A stretch of DNA of 64,000 bases from Chitinimonas viridis (GTDB lineage Bacteria; Pseudomonadota; Gammaproteobacteria; Burkholderiales; Chitinimonadaceae). Below, piece after piece: positions 17,447-24,979 of the stretch; the stretch's first letter is position 1, and each line of letters opens with the position of its first letter. The notes under the pieces are model-generated. The model was not told the origin of the DNA. It did not search any database and saw nothing but the letters and a program-made list of their open reading frames with translations. Where the stretch lies: positions 268,034-332,033 of the forward strand of contig NZ_JAUFPU010000008.1 in assembly GCF_030409555.1 (NCBI RefSeq), read 5' to 3'. Both the position numbers and the translations under genes were made by a program.

Positions 17447-17690
17447 CGGTCGGTATTCGGGGGAGTGCGAAGGGTGCGCCGGGAGCCGTCATCACAAACC
17501 AGCGCAGGGTTCTGGCTAGTGGAGCAAGCCCAGCGGACAGTACGCGGGTACGGCAAGTTCGCACAATAGCGCCAGAAAGCTTTTGTCTGCGGCGCTGAGT
17601 ATGACGATGCCTCCAGTGTACGCCTTGGCGTAACCCAGGTTTGGCGGATGCGCCTGCCTGGTGATTGATTTGATATTTCTGGAATTATCT

Positions 17691-17736
17691 TGACTTGATG
17701 TTTTTACATCTATTATTCTAGAAGTGTAGAAATAAT
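17691..17736 (+). promoter_or_regulatory. Promoter overlapped by an inverted repeat (candidate ArsR-type operator)
   Basis: TTGACT (17691-17696) and TATTCT (17714-17719) are separated by 17 bases. An inverted repeat, ATTATTCTA (17712-17720) and TAGAAATAAT (17727-17736) with a 6-base centre, covers the -10 element. The surrounding DNA is markedly AT-rich. An ArsR dimer bound here would block RNA polymerase, fitting arsenic-inducible expression of the 17802-21579 operon. Confidence 0.5.
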
Positions 17737-17801
17737 GGCTTGGCGACTTGATGTCTATCGATTGGGTCGCCGCCCCCTCATAACCGACCAAGGAGCCTGT
17801 G

Positions 17802-19262
17802 ATGACTTCCCCTTTGATTCAGCAATACGGTGTTGCCATATTGGGCGCCGGCCCGGTTGGCCTGGCCGCTGCGGCGCATATGCTCGCCCGTGGTATCAGG
17901 CCCACAGTATTTGATGCGGCGGAATCGGTAGGCAGCAGCATGCTTGCGGTGGCACATGTCCCGCTGTTTTCGCCTTGGCGCTACAACATCGATCATGCTG
18001 CGCGCAGCCTGCTGGAACGGGGTGGTTGGCCAGCCCCCGATCTGGATGCCTTGCCCACGGCGGGCGAGCTGCATCAGCTCTATCTGCAGCCCTTGGGTAG
18101 GGCCTTGCGCGAGCAGATCCAGCTCAATAGCCGAGTGCTGGCGGTATCGCGCCTCGGTATGGACAAGATCAAGACGGCAGGCCGCGACCAAGCGCCTTTT
18201 CTGCTGCAGATCGAGCGCGATGGCGGCGTGAGCGAGCATTTGGCCGGTGCCGTGCTGGATGCGACCGGGACCTGGGCCATGCCTAACCCGCTAGGTGCCA
18301 ATGGGCTACCGGCGACTGGTGAGACAGCACACGCCGTCCGTATCCGCTATGGCATACCCGACGTGTTGGGCAAGGACCGCGCACGCTATGCCGGTAAGTG
18401 CGTGCTGGTGGTTGGTGCTGGCCATTCTGCCGCCCAGGCGCTGCTGGCGCTTGCCGATCTCGGCCAGCAGGACGAGCGTACCCGCGTGCATTGGGCAGTA
18501 CGGGGCAACAATCTGCGCCGTGTATTTGGCGGGGGCGAAGCTGACCAGCTGCAGGCGCGGGGCGAGTTGGGCCAGCGCCTGCAGCGCTTGATTGAGCAGG
18601 GGCGCCTGACAGTGCATACCGAGTTCCGTATTGCATCCATGCAGGCCGGCCTGACCGGGCTCACCGTCCGCGCCCATACTCCGCAGGGCCTGACCGAACT
18701 GACGGGGGTGGATGAGGTGATCTGCGCCACCGGTTCGCGCCCTGACCTAGCACTGACGCGCGAACTACGGGTGCGGCTGGATGCCTGGCTGGAGAGCACC
18801 GAAGCCTTGGCACCGCTGATAGACCCGAATGAGCATAGCTGCGGTACGGTGCGCCCCCATGGCCACCGTGAGTTGGCGCACCCCGAACCGGGTTTCTATG
18901 TGGTGGGCGCCAAGAGCTATGGCCGTGCACCGACTTTTCTGATGGCGACCGGCTACGAGCAGGTGCGCTCGGTGGCCGCCGCCCTGGCGGGTGACCTGGC
19001 TGCTGCCGACGATGTACGGCTGGACCTGCCCGAAACCGGCGTCTGTAGCGCTGGCTTGCCTGGCACGGCGGGGCAGGACGCTTGTTGCGTTGCCATGCCG
19101 GCTGCGGCGAGGGTGGCCAGCACCTGCTGTGGTGGCGCCGCGCCGGTAAGCATCGACGCTTGCTGCGCACAGGACGCTGCCGCCAAGCAGACCGGCAAGG
19201 CGGGCTGCGGTTGCGGTGTGCCCGCCGACAAGGCTGGGCGTGCTGTGACAGGCTGTTGCTGA
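17802..19262 (+). CDS. FAD/NAD(P)-dependent oxidoreductase with Cys-rich tail (arsenic-associated)
   Basis: The 486-aa flavoprotein has an N-terminal FAD Rossmann motif (VAILGAGPVGLAAAAHML), a second NAD(P) motif (VLVVGAGHSAAQALLAL at about residue 205) and a late VICATGSRPD motif. It ends FYVVGAKSYGRAPTFLMATGYEQVRSVAAAL. After residue 414 comes a 72-residue tail holding 11 cysteines in four CC pairs, one CGC and one single Cys, which looks like a thiol trap for As(III) or another soft metal. AGGAG lies 6 bases before ATG 17802. It heads an operon with an MFS exporter and an ArsO-like enzyme. The reaction is unknown; a role in arsenic redox or binding is inferred from context and cysteines. 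Confidence 0.75.
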   Translation: MTSPLIQQYGVAILGAGPVGLAAAAHMLARGIRPTVFDAAESVGSSMLAVAHVPLFSPWRYNIDHAARSLLERGGWPAPDLDALPTAGELHQLYLQPLGRALREQIQLNSRVLAVSRLGMDKIKTAGRDQAPFLLQIERDGGVSEHLAGAVLDATGTWAMPNPLGANGLPATGETAHAVRIRYGIPDVLGKDRARYAGKCVLVVGAGHSAAQALLALADLGQQDERTRVHWAVRGNNLRRVFGGGEADQLQARGELGQRLQRLIEQGRLTVHTEFRIASMQAGLTGLTVRAHTPQGLTELTGVDEVICATGSRPDLALTRELRVRLDAWLESTEALAPLIDPNEHSCGTVRPHGHRELAHPEPGFYVVGAKSYGRAPTFLMATGYEQVRSVAAALAGDLAAADDVRLDLPETGVCSAGLPGTAGQDACCVAMPAAARVASTCCGGAAPVSIDACCAQDAAAKQTGKAGCGCGVPADKAGRAVTGCC

Positions 19263-20495
19263 GTGCCGCCCGTGCAAAACACTCATTCCCGCTCGCCCGG
19301 CATGCGTGCGCTATGGTTGCTGGCGCCAGGGCAGGTGATTTCGTGGGGTACGCTTTACTACGGTATTACCTTCCTGGCGCAACCCATACAGACCAGTACG
19401 GGTTGGAGCCTGCCGGGTATATTCGGCGCGTATTCGGCGGGCCTGTTGCTGGCGGCCTTGTGTGCTCCGCTGGCTGGGCAGCTACTGGCCCGCCATGGTG
19501 GCCGTTGGGGGCTCAGCCTGGGTTCTGTCCTTGCCAGCCTCAGTCTGGCTGGCCTCGCGGCGGCATCGGGCCCGTACACTTTCCTGTTGGCCTGGTTACT
19601 GGCTGGCGTGGCCATGGCGCTCACCCTCTACGAGGCGGCCTTTACCGCGCTGCACGAGTTTGCGCATACCGAGTTCAGGCGGGCCATGACCCTTCTTACC
19701 CTGGTGGGCGGTTTTGCCAGTACGGTGTTCTGGCCACTCTCCTACTGGCTGGAGGGGCTGTGGGGTTGGCGTCTTACCCTGCTTGGCTATGCCGCATTGC
19801 ACGTTTTGGTCTGCTTGCCCTTGCATCGTGCGCTGCCCAGGGTGGTGCCCGCAGCGGCTGCCACCGTGGTCTCGCCCGCTGACATGCCATGGATGCAGAT
19901 GCTGCGCTCGCCGGCTTATTGGGGGCTTGCCGTTGCCATCGGCATGACGGCCTTGCTAGGGGGTACCTTGTCGGCACACGCCGGCCTGCTGTTGGCTGAT
20001 CGTGCGGTGAGTCCCACGCTGATCATGCTCAGTGTCACGCTGTTTGGCCCGATGCAGGTGGCAGGACGCTTGCTGGACATGCTGCTGGCACAGCGTCTGT
20101 CGGTGCGCTGGAGTGGCTATGTGGCCCATCTGATGCTGCCGACGGCGATGGTGCTCCTGCTGCTGGCCAAACAGGCGCCTTGGCTGGCAGTGCTGTTTGC
20201 CTGCCTCTATGGCGCCAGCAATGGCGTGCTCACCATCGTGCGCGGCATGGCGCCAGCTGAGTTGCTGGGCAGTGCCAACTATGGCGTGGCGCTGGGCTGG
20301 GTATCTGCACCAGGGTTGTTTGCCCGAGCCCTGGCACCTGCCATGGCCGCCTATGGCCTGGCGCAGTGGGGCGGCTCGGCTACCTTGCTCGGCCTGACCT
20401 GCCTGGGTGTACTGGGCTGGGCTGCCTTCGTCTTTGCCTATCGGGCCAGGCCCGCTACGGCGCCACTGCACCGCGTTCAAGCCAAACAAACTTAA
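19263..20495 (+). CDS. MFS transporter (arsenic-operon type)
   Basis: A 410-aa, 12-helix major facilitator. The first helix region is MRALWLLAPGQVISWGTLYYGITFLAQPIQ, and helices follow at regular spacing. The central loop carries acidic and basic residues (LHEFAHTEFRRAMT). The gene starts with GTG directly after the upstream stop (GTG 19272 is a possible alternative), so translation is coupled to the flavoprotein. Sitting between two ars-linked flavoenzymes, it probably exports an arsenical product. This is inferred from the neighbourhood, not from a substrate motif. Confidence 0.8.
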   Translation: MPPVQNTHSRSPGMRALWLLAPGQVISWGTLYYGITFLAQPIQTSTGWSLPGIFGAYSAGLLLAALCAPLAGQLLARHGGRWGLSLGSVLASLSLAGLAAASGPYTFLLAWLLAGVAMALTLYEAAFTALHEFAHTEFRRAMTLLTLVGGFASTVFWPLSYWLEGLWGWRLTLLGYAALHVLVCLPLHRALPRVVPAAAATVVSPADMPWMQMLRSPAYWGLAVAIGMTALLGGTLSAHAGLLLADRAVSPTLIMLSVTLFGPMQVAGRLLDMLLAQRLSVRWSGYVAHLMLPTAMVLLLLAKQAPWLAVLFACLYGASNGVLTIVRGMAPAELLGSANYGVALGWVSAPGLFARALAPAMAAYGLAQWGGSATLLGLTCLGVLGWAAFVFAYRARPATAPLHRVQAKQT

Positions 20496-20505
20496 GCGAG
20501 ATCAT

Positions 20506-21579
20506 ATGGAACACGTTGACGTCATCATCATTGGTGCGGGCCAGGCTGGCCTGGCTGCGGGCTATCATCTGCAGCGGGCAGGTTACCGTTTTCTGCTGCT
20601 GGAGGCAGGCACCCAGGCCAGCGGCGCATGGCGGGGTTATTACGACAGCCTGACGCTGTTCTCGCCTGCCCGCTACTCCGCCTTGCCCGGCTTGGCGTTT
20701 CCGGCTGCGCCGGGCCACTATCCCAGCCGGGATGAGGTAGCAGGATACCTGGAGGACTATGCCCGTCATTTCGACCTACCCATACGGTATGGTCAGCGTG
20801 TCAGCACGGTCAGGCGGGAAGGTGGCGGTTTCTGGCTGCAGACGGCCGAGGGTAAAGGCTATTTCGCCCGCGCCGTGATTGCCGCTTCCGGTGCTTTTGG
20901 TACGCCCTTCATGCCGTCGATTCCCGGTCTGGCCGATTTTGGTGGCCGTGTGCTGCACAGCGGCAACTATCGTGATCCTGCCGATTTTGCCGGCCAAAGG
21001 GTCGTGGTGGTGGGTGGGGCCAACTCGGGCGTGCAGATTGCCTGCGAACTGGCGGATACGGCCGATGTCAGCTTGGCTACGCGCCGGCCTATACGTTTTT
21101 TTCCGCAGCGGGTGCTGGGGTTGGATTTTCACTTCTGGCTGGCTGCTACCGGCTTGGAGCGCACCCGCTGGCTGGATGACCAGAGTACGCCAGTGCTGGA
21201 TGATGGCCGTTATCGCCGCGCTATCAAGTCTGGTAAGCCGGCCCGCCGGCCCATGTTCCGCGAGGCGGTGGCTGATGGGGTGGTTTGGGCCGATGGTCAG
21301 CGGGAGCGAGTCGATACCCTGCTGTTCGCTACCGGCTTCCGGCCTCATATGCCCTATTTGGCTGACCTGGGCGTGGTGACGCCAGCGGGCTTGGTACGTC
21401 AGTATCAGGGCATTGCGCTGGATGTGCCGGGTTTGTATTTTGTCGGGCTGTCGCGCCAACGTAACTTCGCTTCGGCCACCTTGCGCGGGGTAGGACCGGA
21501 TGCAGCCCGGCTGATGCCGCACCTGGCAGCCTATCTGCAATCGACCAAGCCCCAGTCTGCTAGGGCGTGGCCCGCCTGA
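20506..21579 (+). CDS. arsO: ArsO-like flavin-dependent monooxygenase
   Basis: A 357-aa FAD/NADPH monooxygenase of the ArsO group found in arsenic operons. Motifs are VIIIGAGQAGLAAGYHLQ (FAD, residues 6-23), YYDSLTLFSPARYSALPG, the NADPH motif VVVVGGANSGVQIACELAD (about residue 167) and LLFATGFRPHMPYL. The C-terminal GLSRQRNFASATLRGVG is typical. It starts at ATG 20506, 10 bases after the MFS gene. The final 20 bases overlap the end of the convergent methyltransferase gene. The physiological substrate of ArsO is not firmly known. Confidence 0.82.
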   Translation: MEHVDVIIIGAGQAGLAAGYHLQRAGYRFLLLEAGTQASGAWRGYYDSLTLFSPARYSALPGLAFPAAPGHYPSRDEVAGYLEDYARHFDLPIRYGQRVSTVRREGGGFWLQTAEGKGYFARAVIAASGAFGTPFMPSIPGLADFGGRVLHSGNYRDPADFAGQRVVVVGGANSGVQIACELADTADVSLATRRPIRFFPQRVLGLDFHFWLAATGLERTRWLDDQSTPVLDDGRYRRAIKSGKPARRPMFREAVADGVVWADGQRERVDTLLFATGFRPHMPYLADLGVVTPAGLVRQYQGIALDVPGLYFVGLSRQRNFASATLRGVGPDAARLMPHLAAYLQSTKPQSARAWPA

Positions 21580-22183
21580 ATACCCCATAGAGGAATTGCT
21601 GGGTCGTGCCGAAAGGTGTTTGATGCGGCTCAGTAAAGCTGTCGAGCAAGGTGAACCGCGGGCCCAGCTCTCGCTGCAGGCTTGCTGCATCGTAGCGGAC
21701 GATATCCAAGCCGCTGCATTTCAGCGGGCCGTCGGGACCAAAGGTCGCCATGATGGCATGGCCGCCAGGCTTGAGTGCGTGGGCCAACTGGCGGACATAG
21801 GCCTGCCTGGCCGCCGCTGTGGTCAGGAAGTGGAACACTGCCCGGTCGTGCCATAGATCGTAGTGCGCTGCGTCCAGCCCGACTGACGCGATATCGGCCA
21901 CCAGCCAGTGTACCTGTGCGCCATGCGCGCCCAGCCTTTGCCGGGCTACATCAACAGCTGCTTGCGAGATATCCAGCACGCTCACCTGCGTGTAGTCGTC
22001 GGCCAGCAGATCATCCACCAGCGTGGCTTCGCCGCCGCCGACATCAATGATGGCCGCGTCCTTGCTCGGCGACAGTTCGCCGATAAGCCGCAATGAGGTG
22101 ACCAGATGCGGGCTGTACCAGCTAACCGCATCAGGCGCCTTGGCCTGGTATACCGATTCCCAATGCAGTTTGATGTCTGTCAT
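21560..22183 (-). CDS. Class I SAM-dependent methyltransferase
   Basis: The 207-aa protein has the Rossmann SAM motif AAIIDVGGGEATLVDDLL, VSVLDISQAAVDVARQRLG, the acidic motif VHWLVADIAS and the post-motif LAHALKPGGHAIMATFGPDGP. The N-terminus HWESVYQAKAPDAVSWYSPH is typical of small-molecule methyltransferases of the tellurite/thiopurine-resistance type. It is not ArsM: the ArsM cysteine pattern is absent. It converges on arsO with a 20-base overlap. Repeat copy 2 sits immediately upstream of its start. Confidence 0.8.
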   Translation of the reverse strand: MTDIKLHWESVYQAKAPDAVSWYSPHLVTSLRLIGELSPSKDAAIIDVGGGEATLVDDLLADDYTQVSVLDISQAAVDVARQRLGAHGAQVHWLVADIASVGLDAAHYDLWHDRAVFHFLTTAAARQAYVRQLAHALKPGGHAIMATFGPDGPLKCSGLDIVRYDAASLQRELGPRFTLLDSFTEPHQTPFGTTQQFLYGVFRRATP

Positions 22184-22188
22184 GGCTA

Positions 22189-22309
22189 GCGCCGCTAAAA
22201 ACCCTTCTGGCGTTGTTGTGCGAGCTTACCGTACCCACGTACTGTCTGCTGCGCACGCTATCGCTCACACGCCTAGCCAGAACCGCTACGCTGGGTTTGA
22301 TTAGCGGCT
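22189..22309 (+). repeat. Dispersed inverted-repeat element, copy 2 (best preserved ends)
   Basis: The left end GCGCCGCTAAAAACCC (from 22189) and the right end GGGTTTGATTAGCGGCT (to 22309) are inverted repeats sharing GCCGCTAA and AACCC. The core 22271-22291 is identical to copy 1. About 45 bases between the left arm and the core are absent from copy 3. It lies 5 bases upstream of the methyltransferase start codon. Confidence 0.7.
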
Positions 22310-22608
22310 CAGAGGGCGCTGGGTACTTGTTATGTCGTGGGTAGCGTGTATCGCAGCCAGCTATGCCGGCAAACCCGAGCAGCCGTACACCCACTTTTTT
22401 CATCTTGCCCTTTCAATTCCGTAATTCCCTCCTACGATACCTGTTGGACGGGTGGCGATGTAGTCTGCCGGGCTCTGATGGGCGCCAACAGGCGCCGTAT
22501 TGGGGCTCAAGTCATCGTACCGTTGCACTGATTCAGCCCCAAGACCAGCCGCGCCAGTAGTTCATAAAAAGCGGCGGTTCTATCCATATACAAGGAGGAA
22601 CGGCAAAG
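22310..22608 (+). other. Structured leader upstream of the LodA-like gene
   Basis: No conserved gene is seen. Two hairpins are evident: GGCGCC-aaca-GGCGCC (22481-22496), and an 8-bp stem TTGGGGCT (22500-22507) with AGCCCCAA (22535-22542) enclosing 27 bases. A strong AAGGAGG ribosome site (22592-22598) follows and leads into the small ORF at 22609. This layout resembles a regulated 5' leader. No known riboswitch was recognised. Confidence 0.45.
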
Positions 22609-22731
22609 ATGGCATCCATCGACACCGTCAGATACGACACCTGCAGCATTCCCGCGCCTGAGTACAGGCCAGCCATCTTCGCTAGCCCCACTACGGCGTC
22701 GCGCCGTCCTGGGTCAGTTACTACCCCGTAA
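22609..22731 (+). CDS. Small ORF, 40 aa, upstream of the LodA-like gene
   Basis: ATG 22609 to TAA 22731 encodes MASIDTVRYDTC and 28 more residues, rich in Pro, Ala, Ser and Thr with one Cys. An excellent AAGGAGG lies 10 bases upstream. There is no signal peptide or membrane helix. It stands 209 bases before the oxidase gene on the same strand and is not homologous-looking to anything I recognise. It may be a leader peptide, a small substrate or partner of the oxidase, or the remnant of a larger gene. Coding status rests only on the ribosome site and open frame. Confidence 0.4.
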   Translation: MASIDTVRYDTCSIPAPEYRPAIFASPTTASRRPGSVTTP

Positions 22732-22940
22732 GCTTTCGCTACTGCCTAAACCTATCCCCGCCTCCAAGCGCCCAATCAGGCTGCATGGGGCGCAAGGGTG
22801 GGCACGGCGCAGGCTGGCGGGCGCGCTTTATCCGCCGCAGATCGCACCCAAGAGGCGAGCAGCAAACGCACGACGCGCAAGTGTCGGGCACCAGTAGAGC
22901 ACCGGCGAACGCCGGATTCATGTTCATAGAGGAGGGCAGC

Positions 22941-24971
22941 ATGACCAGTAGTTTTTCCATACACCCCAAGGTGGGGGTCGCGCGTATTGGCAACAGCCAG
23001 ACTGATTTCTACCTTGGCCCGGAGACCTTGGGTGGCTTACCCATAGCCTGTCACGCCAACGGTGATCCGGTCGTCGTTGATGGCGAGATCCAGTATGTCA
23101 GGCAGTTCAAGGACGCTATCGGCGGTATCAAGCGGCAGGCCGCACGGTTCAAGATTTTCGAGCACAGCGACGGCAAGGCCGCAGAGATCACCCTGGCCGA
23201 TCCGCGTATCGAGAAGATCGTCTGGACATCGCATATCGCCAACAAGAAACCAATCTGGTTTACTTTTTCCGAGCTGACCGGTGACCTCGAGTTTGGTGAT
23301 TGGAACAACTACGTTGATCAGCATGTACCGCTCAACAACGGCAGCGTGACCAATCCGGCTGATCGCAAGGCGCTGATGATAGACCCAGGCCCGCGCAGCA
23401 TAGCCAAGCCTGGCGAGCAGGTAGCGTTCTCACGCTATAACCCGCCGGCCGACTACCCGCATTTCTCCTTCCCGCCTGATAGCCTAAACCCGGCCATCAA
23501 TTCGCTGGGCGAATTGCGCATGGATACAGCGGGTCGGCTTATCCTGCTGGGCGGTTTCGGCAATTCAGCCGGCACCACCACGCTATCGAGCTTCCGTGGC
23601 GCCAGCGATTGGTGGGATGACGTTTCCGATGGTTATGTCCAGGCAACCCTGTATTTCAAGGACGGCAGCAAGGTCGAGCTAGAGCCCGCCTGGGTGATCG
23701 TAGGCAGCCCCAAGTTTGCGCCGGAGCTGGTCAATATCGTGACGCTGGACGACACCGTCTACGATATTTCGGTGCGCTTCCTGAACTATGCACCCGACAT
23801 CTACGACGCCAAGAAGTGGCCTATCCCTGCCGATCGCTACGACCCGTTTGCCGGCTTCAACCCGGACTATCGGCCTAATTTCGAGCGCGATATCCTGCCC
23901 ATCATCAAGCGGCCAGAAGGGTATCGCTGGGTGGCGCAAACCCCATCCATGGTGGACTTCGTCAACCCGCCATTCGATATCCGCGATGCATCCGAGGGTA
24001 ATCGCGCCCATCGCGAGAACTACTTCGCCCACTATCGGGTGCCGGTGCCGCCGCAGTCCTACCGCTTCATGGATCAGGTCAAGAACGGCCCCAATACGCT
24101 GTTTGCAGAGGACGGCGTACCGCTGATGCCGCTCAATTCCGGCGACAACTCGGTGACCAATCAGCTGATCTACAAGTTCATGACGCTGAGCCCAACCCAG
24201 TATTTCTTCCTGCATCAATGGTCCAAGGGCAAGTTCGACCTTGGCTGCGCGCCACCCGATCTGCGCCAGGGTGTGACCGAACTGGACCGCGCGGTGATCG
24301 GCAACCTGGTGGGTGCGCCGTTCTCGCCCGGTATCGAGACCACCTGGATAGTTCGTACGCCACAGCTCTACCGTACGCCGTATGCCTATGATATTGCGCA
24401 TTGGACAGGTAGCGAGGCGGCATTCAGCGAGTACTACCGCACCAACGGCCTGTCGCTGACCAGCGATCCGCAAAACGGGGATGGGGCCGAGCCGGGCGAC
24501 CTGACCAAGCGCATGGCCATACCCTGGCAGGCTGATTTCTTTGACTGCACGGTGCAGACGCCCAACGTCAACAACCCGGCCATCAATCAAAGCCCTGCCG
24601 ATGACGGTGTCGAAGTGCCGCCCGCGTTCTACGTTTACTGGTGGCCGCCACAAAGCCCCATGCACGTCATTGCAGGGGATCTGGACCCCGGTAACCAGGT
24701 ACTGGATGGCTATGTCAGCAGCCAGCCGGCGCAGTTCTCAGGCGTCAATGGCCTCACGCTCAATGTGCAGTCGCAAGGGGGCTTCAGCATCACGGCCGCC
24801 GGCCAGCCTGTGCTGTATGCGCGGGGGATCAATTCCTTCAATCAGATGACGGCTGCCTGGAAGGACCTGGGCTTCATCGTCAATGTCGGCCCGCAGGACT
24901 ACCGCTATTTTGTCGAGAAAGAGCGCAATACCACCTATCTCGCCCAGGGTGCGGCGTTGGGCAACAAATAG
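22941..24971 (+). CDS. LodA/GoxA-like cysteine-tryptophylquinone oxidase
   Basis: LodA-family enzymes oxidise the amino group of amino acids (lysine in LodA, glycine in GoxA), releasing H2O2 that kills competitors. The 676-aa protein begins FSIHPKVGVARIGNS, the family hallmark. It has Cys536 with Asp532 four residues earlier (DFFDC), the same D-x3-C spacing as the pair needed for cofactor formation in LodA, and a YWWPPQSP motif (Trp567-568) as a candidate quinone Trp. A GAGGAGG site precedes ATG 22941; the long upstream extension is unlikely. There is no signal peptide, as in LodA, whose export route is unclear. The partner flavoprotein follows 8 bases later. The substrate cannot be predicted. 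Confidence 0.85.
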   Translation: MTSSFSIHPKVGVARIGNSQTDFYLGPETLGGLPIACHANGDPVVVDGEIQYVRQFKDAIGGIKRQAARFKIFEHSDGKAAEITLADPRIEKIVWTSHIANKKPIWFTFSELTGDLEFGDWNNYVDQHVPLNNGSVTNPADRKALMIDPGPRSIAKPGEQVAFSRYNPPADYPHFSFPPDSLNPAINSLGELRMDTAGRLILLGGFGNSAGTTTLSSFRGASDWWDDVSDGYVQATLYFKDGSKVELEPAWVIVGSPKFAPELVNIVTLDDTVYDISVRFLNYAPDIYDAKKWPIPADRYDPFAGFNPDYRPNFERDILPIIKRPEGYRWVAQTPSMVDFVNPPFDIRDASEGNRAHRENYFAHYRVPVPPQSYRFMDQVKNGPNTLFAEDGVPLMPLNSGDNSVTNQLIYKFMTLSPTQYFFLHQWSKGKFDLGCAPPDLRQGVTELDRAVIGNLVGAPFSPGIETTWIVRTPQLYRTPYAYDIAHWTGSEAAFSEYYRTNGLSLTSDPQNGDGAEPGDLTKRMAIPWQADFFDCTVQTPNVNNPAINQSPADDGVEVPPAFYVYWWPPQSPMHVIAGDLDPGNQVLDGYVSSQPAQFSGVNGLTLNVQSQGGFSITAAGQPVLYARGINSFNQMTAAWKDLGFIVNVGPQDYRYFVEKERNTTYLAQGAALGNK

Positions 24972-24979
24972 GGCTAAGT

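Noticed and set aside
17570..17800. Possible small genes in the AT-rich spacer before the Cys-tailed flavoprotein
   Set aside because: No frame with a ribosome site; the region is better explained as promoter and operator.
22189..22309. Repeat copies as remnants of an insertion sequence
   Set aside because: No transposase fragment and lengths of 74-121 bases; treated as a miniature repeat instead.
22131..22403. - strand frame spanning repeat copy 2, with a similar peptide at 39706-39918
   Set aside because: The peptide similarity (KPS-VAVLAR / KPS-ATVLAR) simply reflects translation of the shared DNA repeat, not a gene family.
23679..24665. Long - strand frame opposite the LodA-like gene
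   Set aside because: Antisense shadow with no recognisable domain; the + strand is strongly supported.
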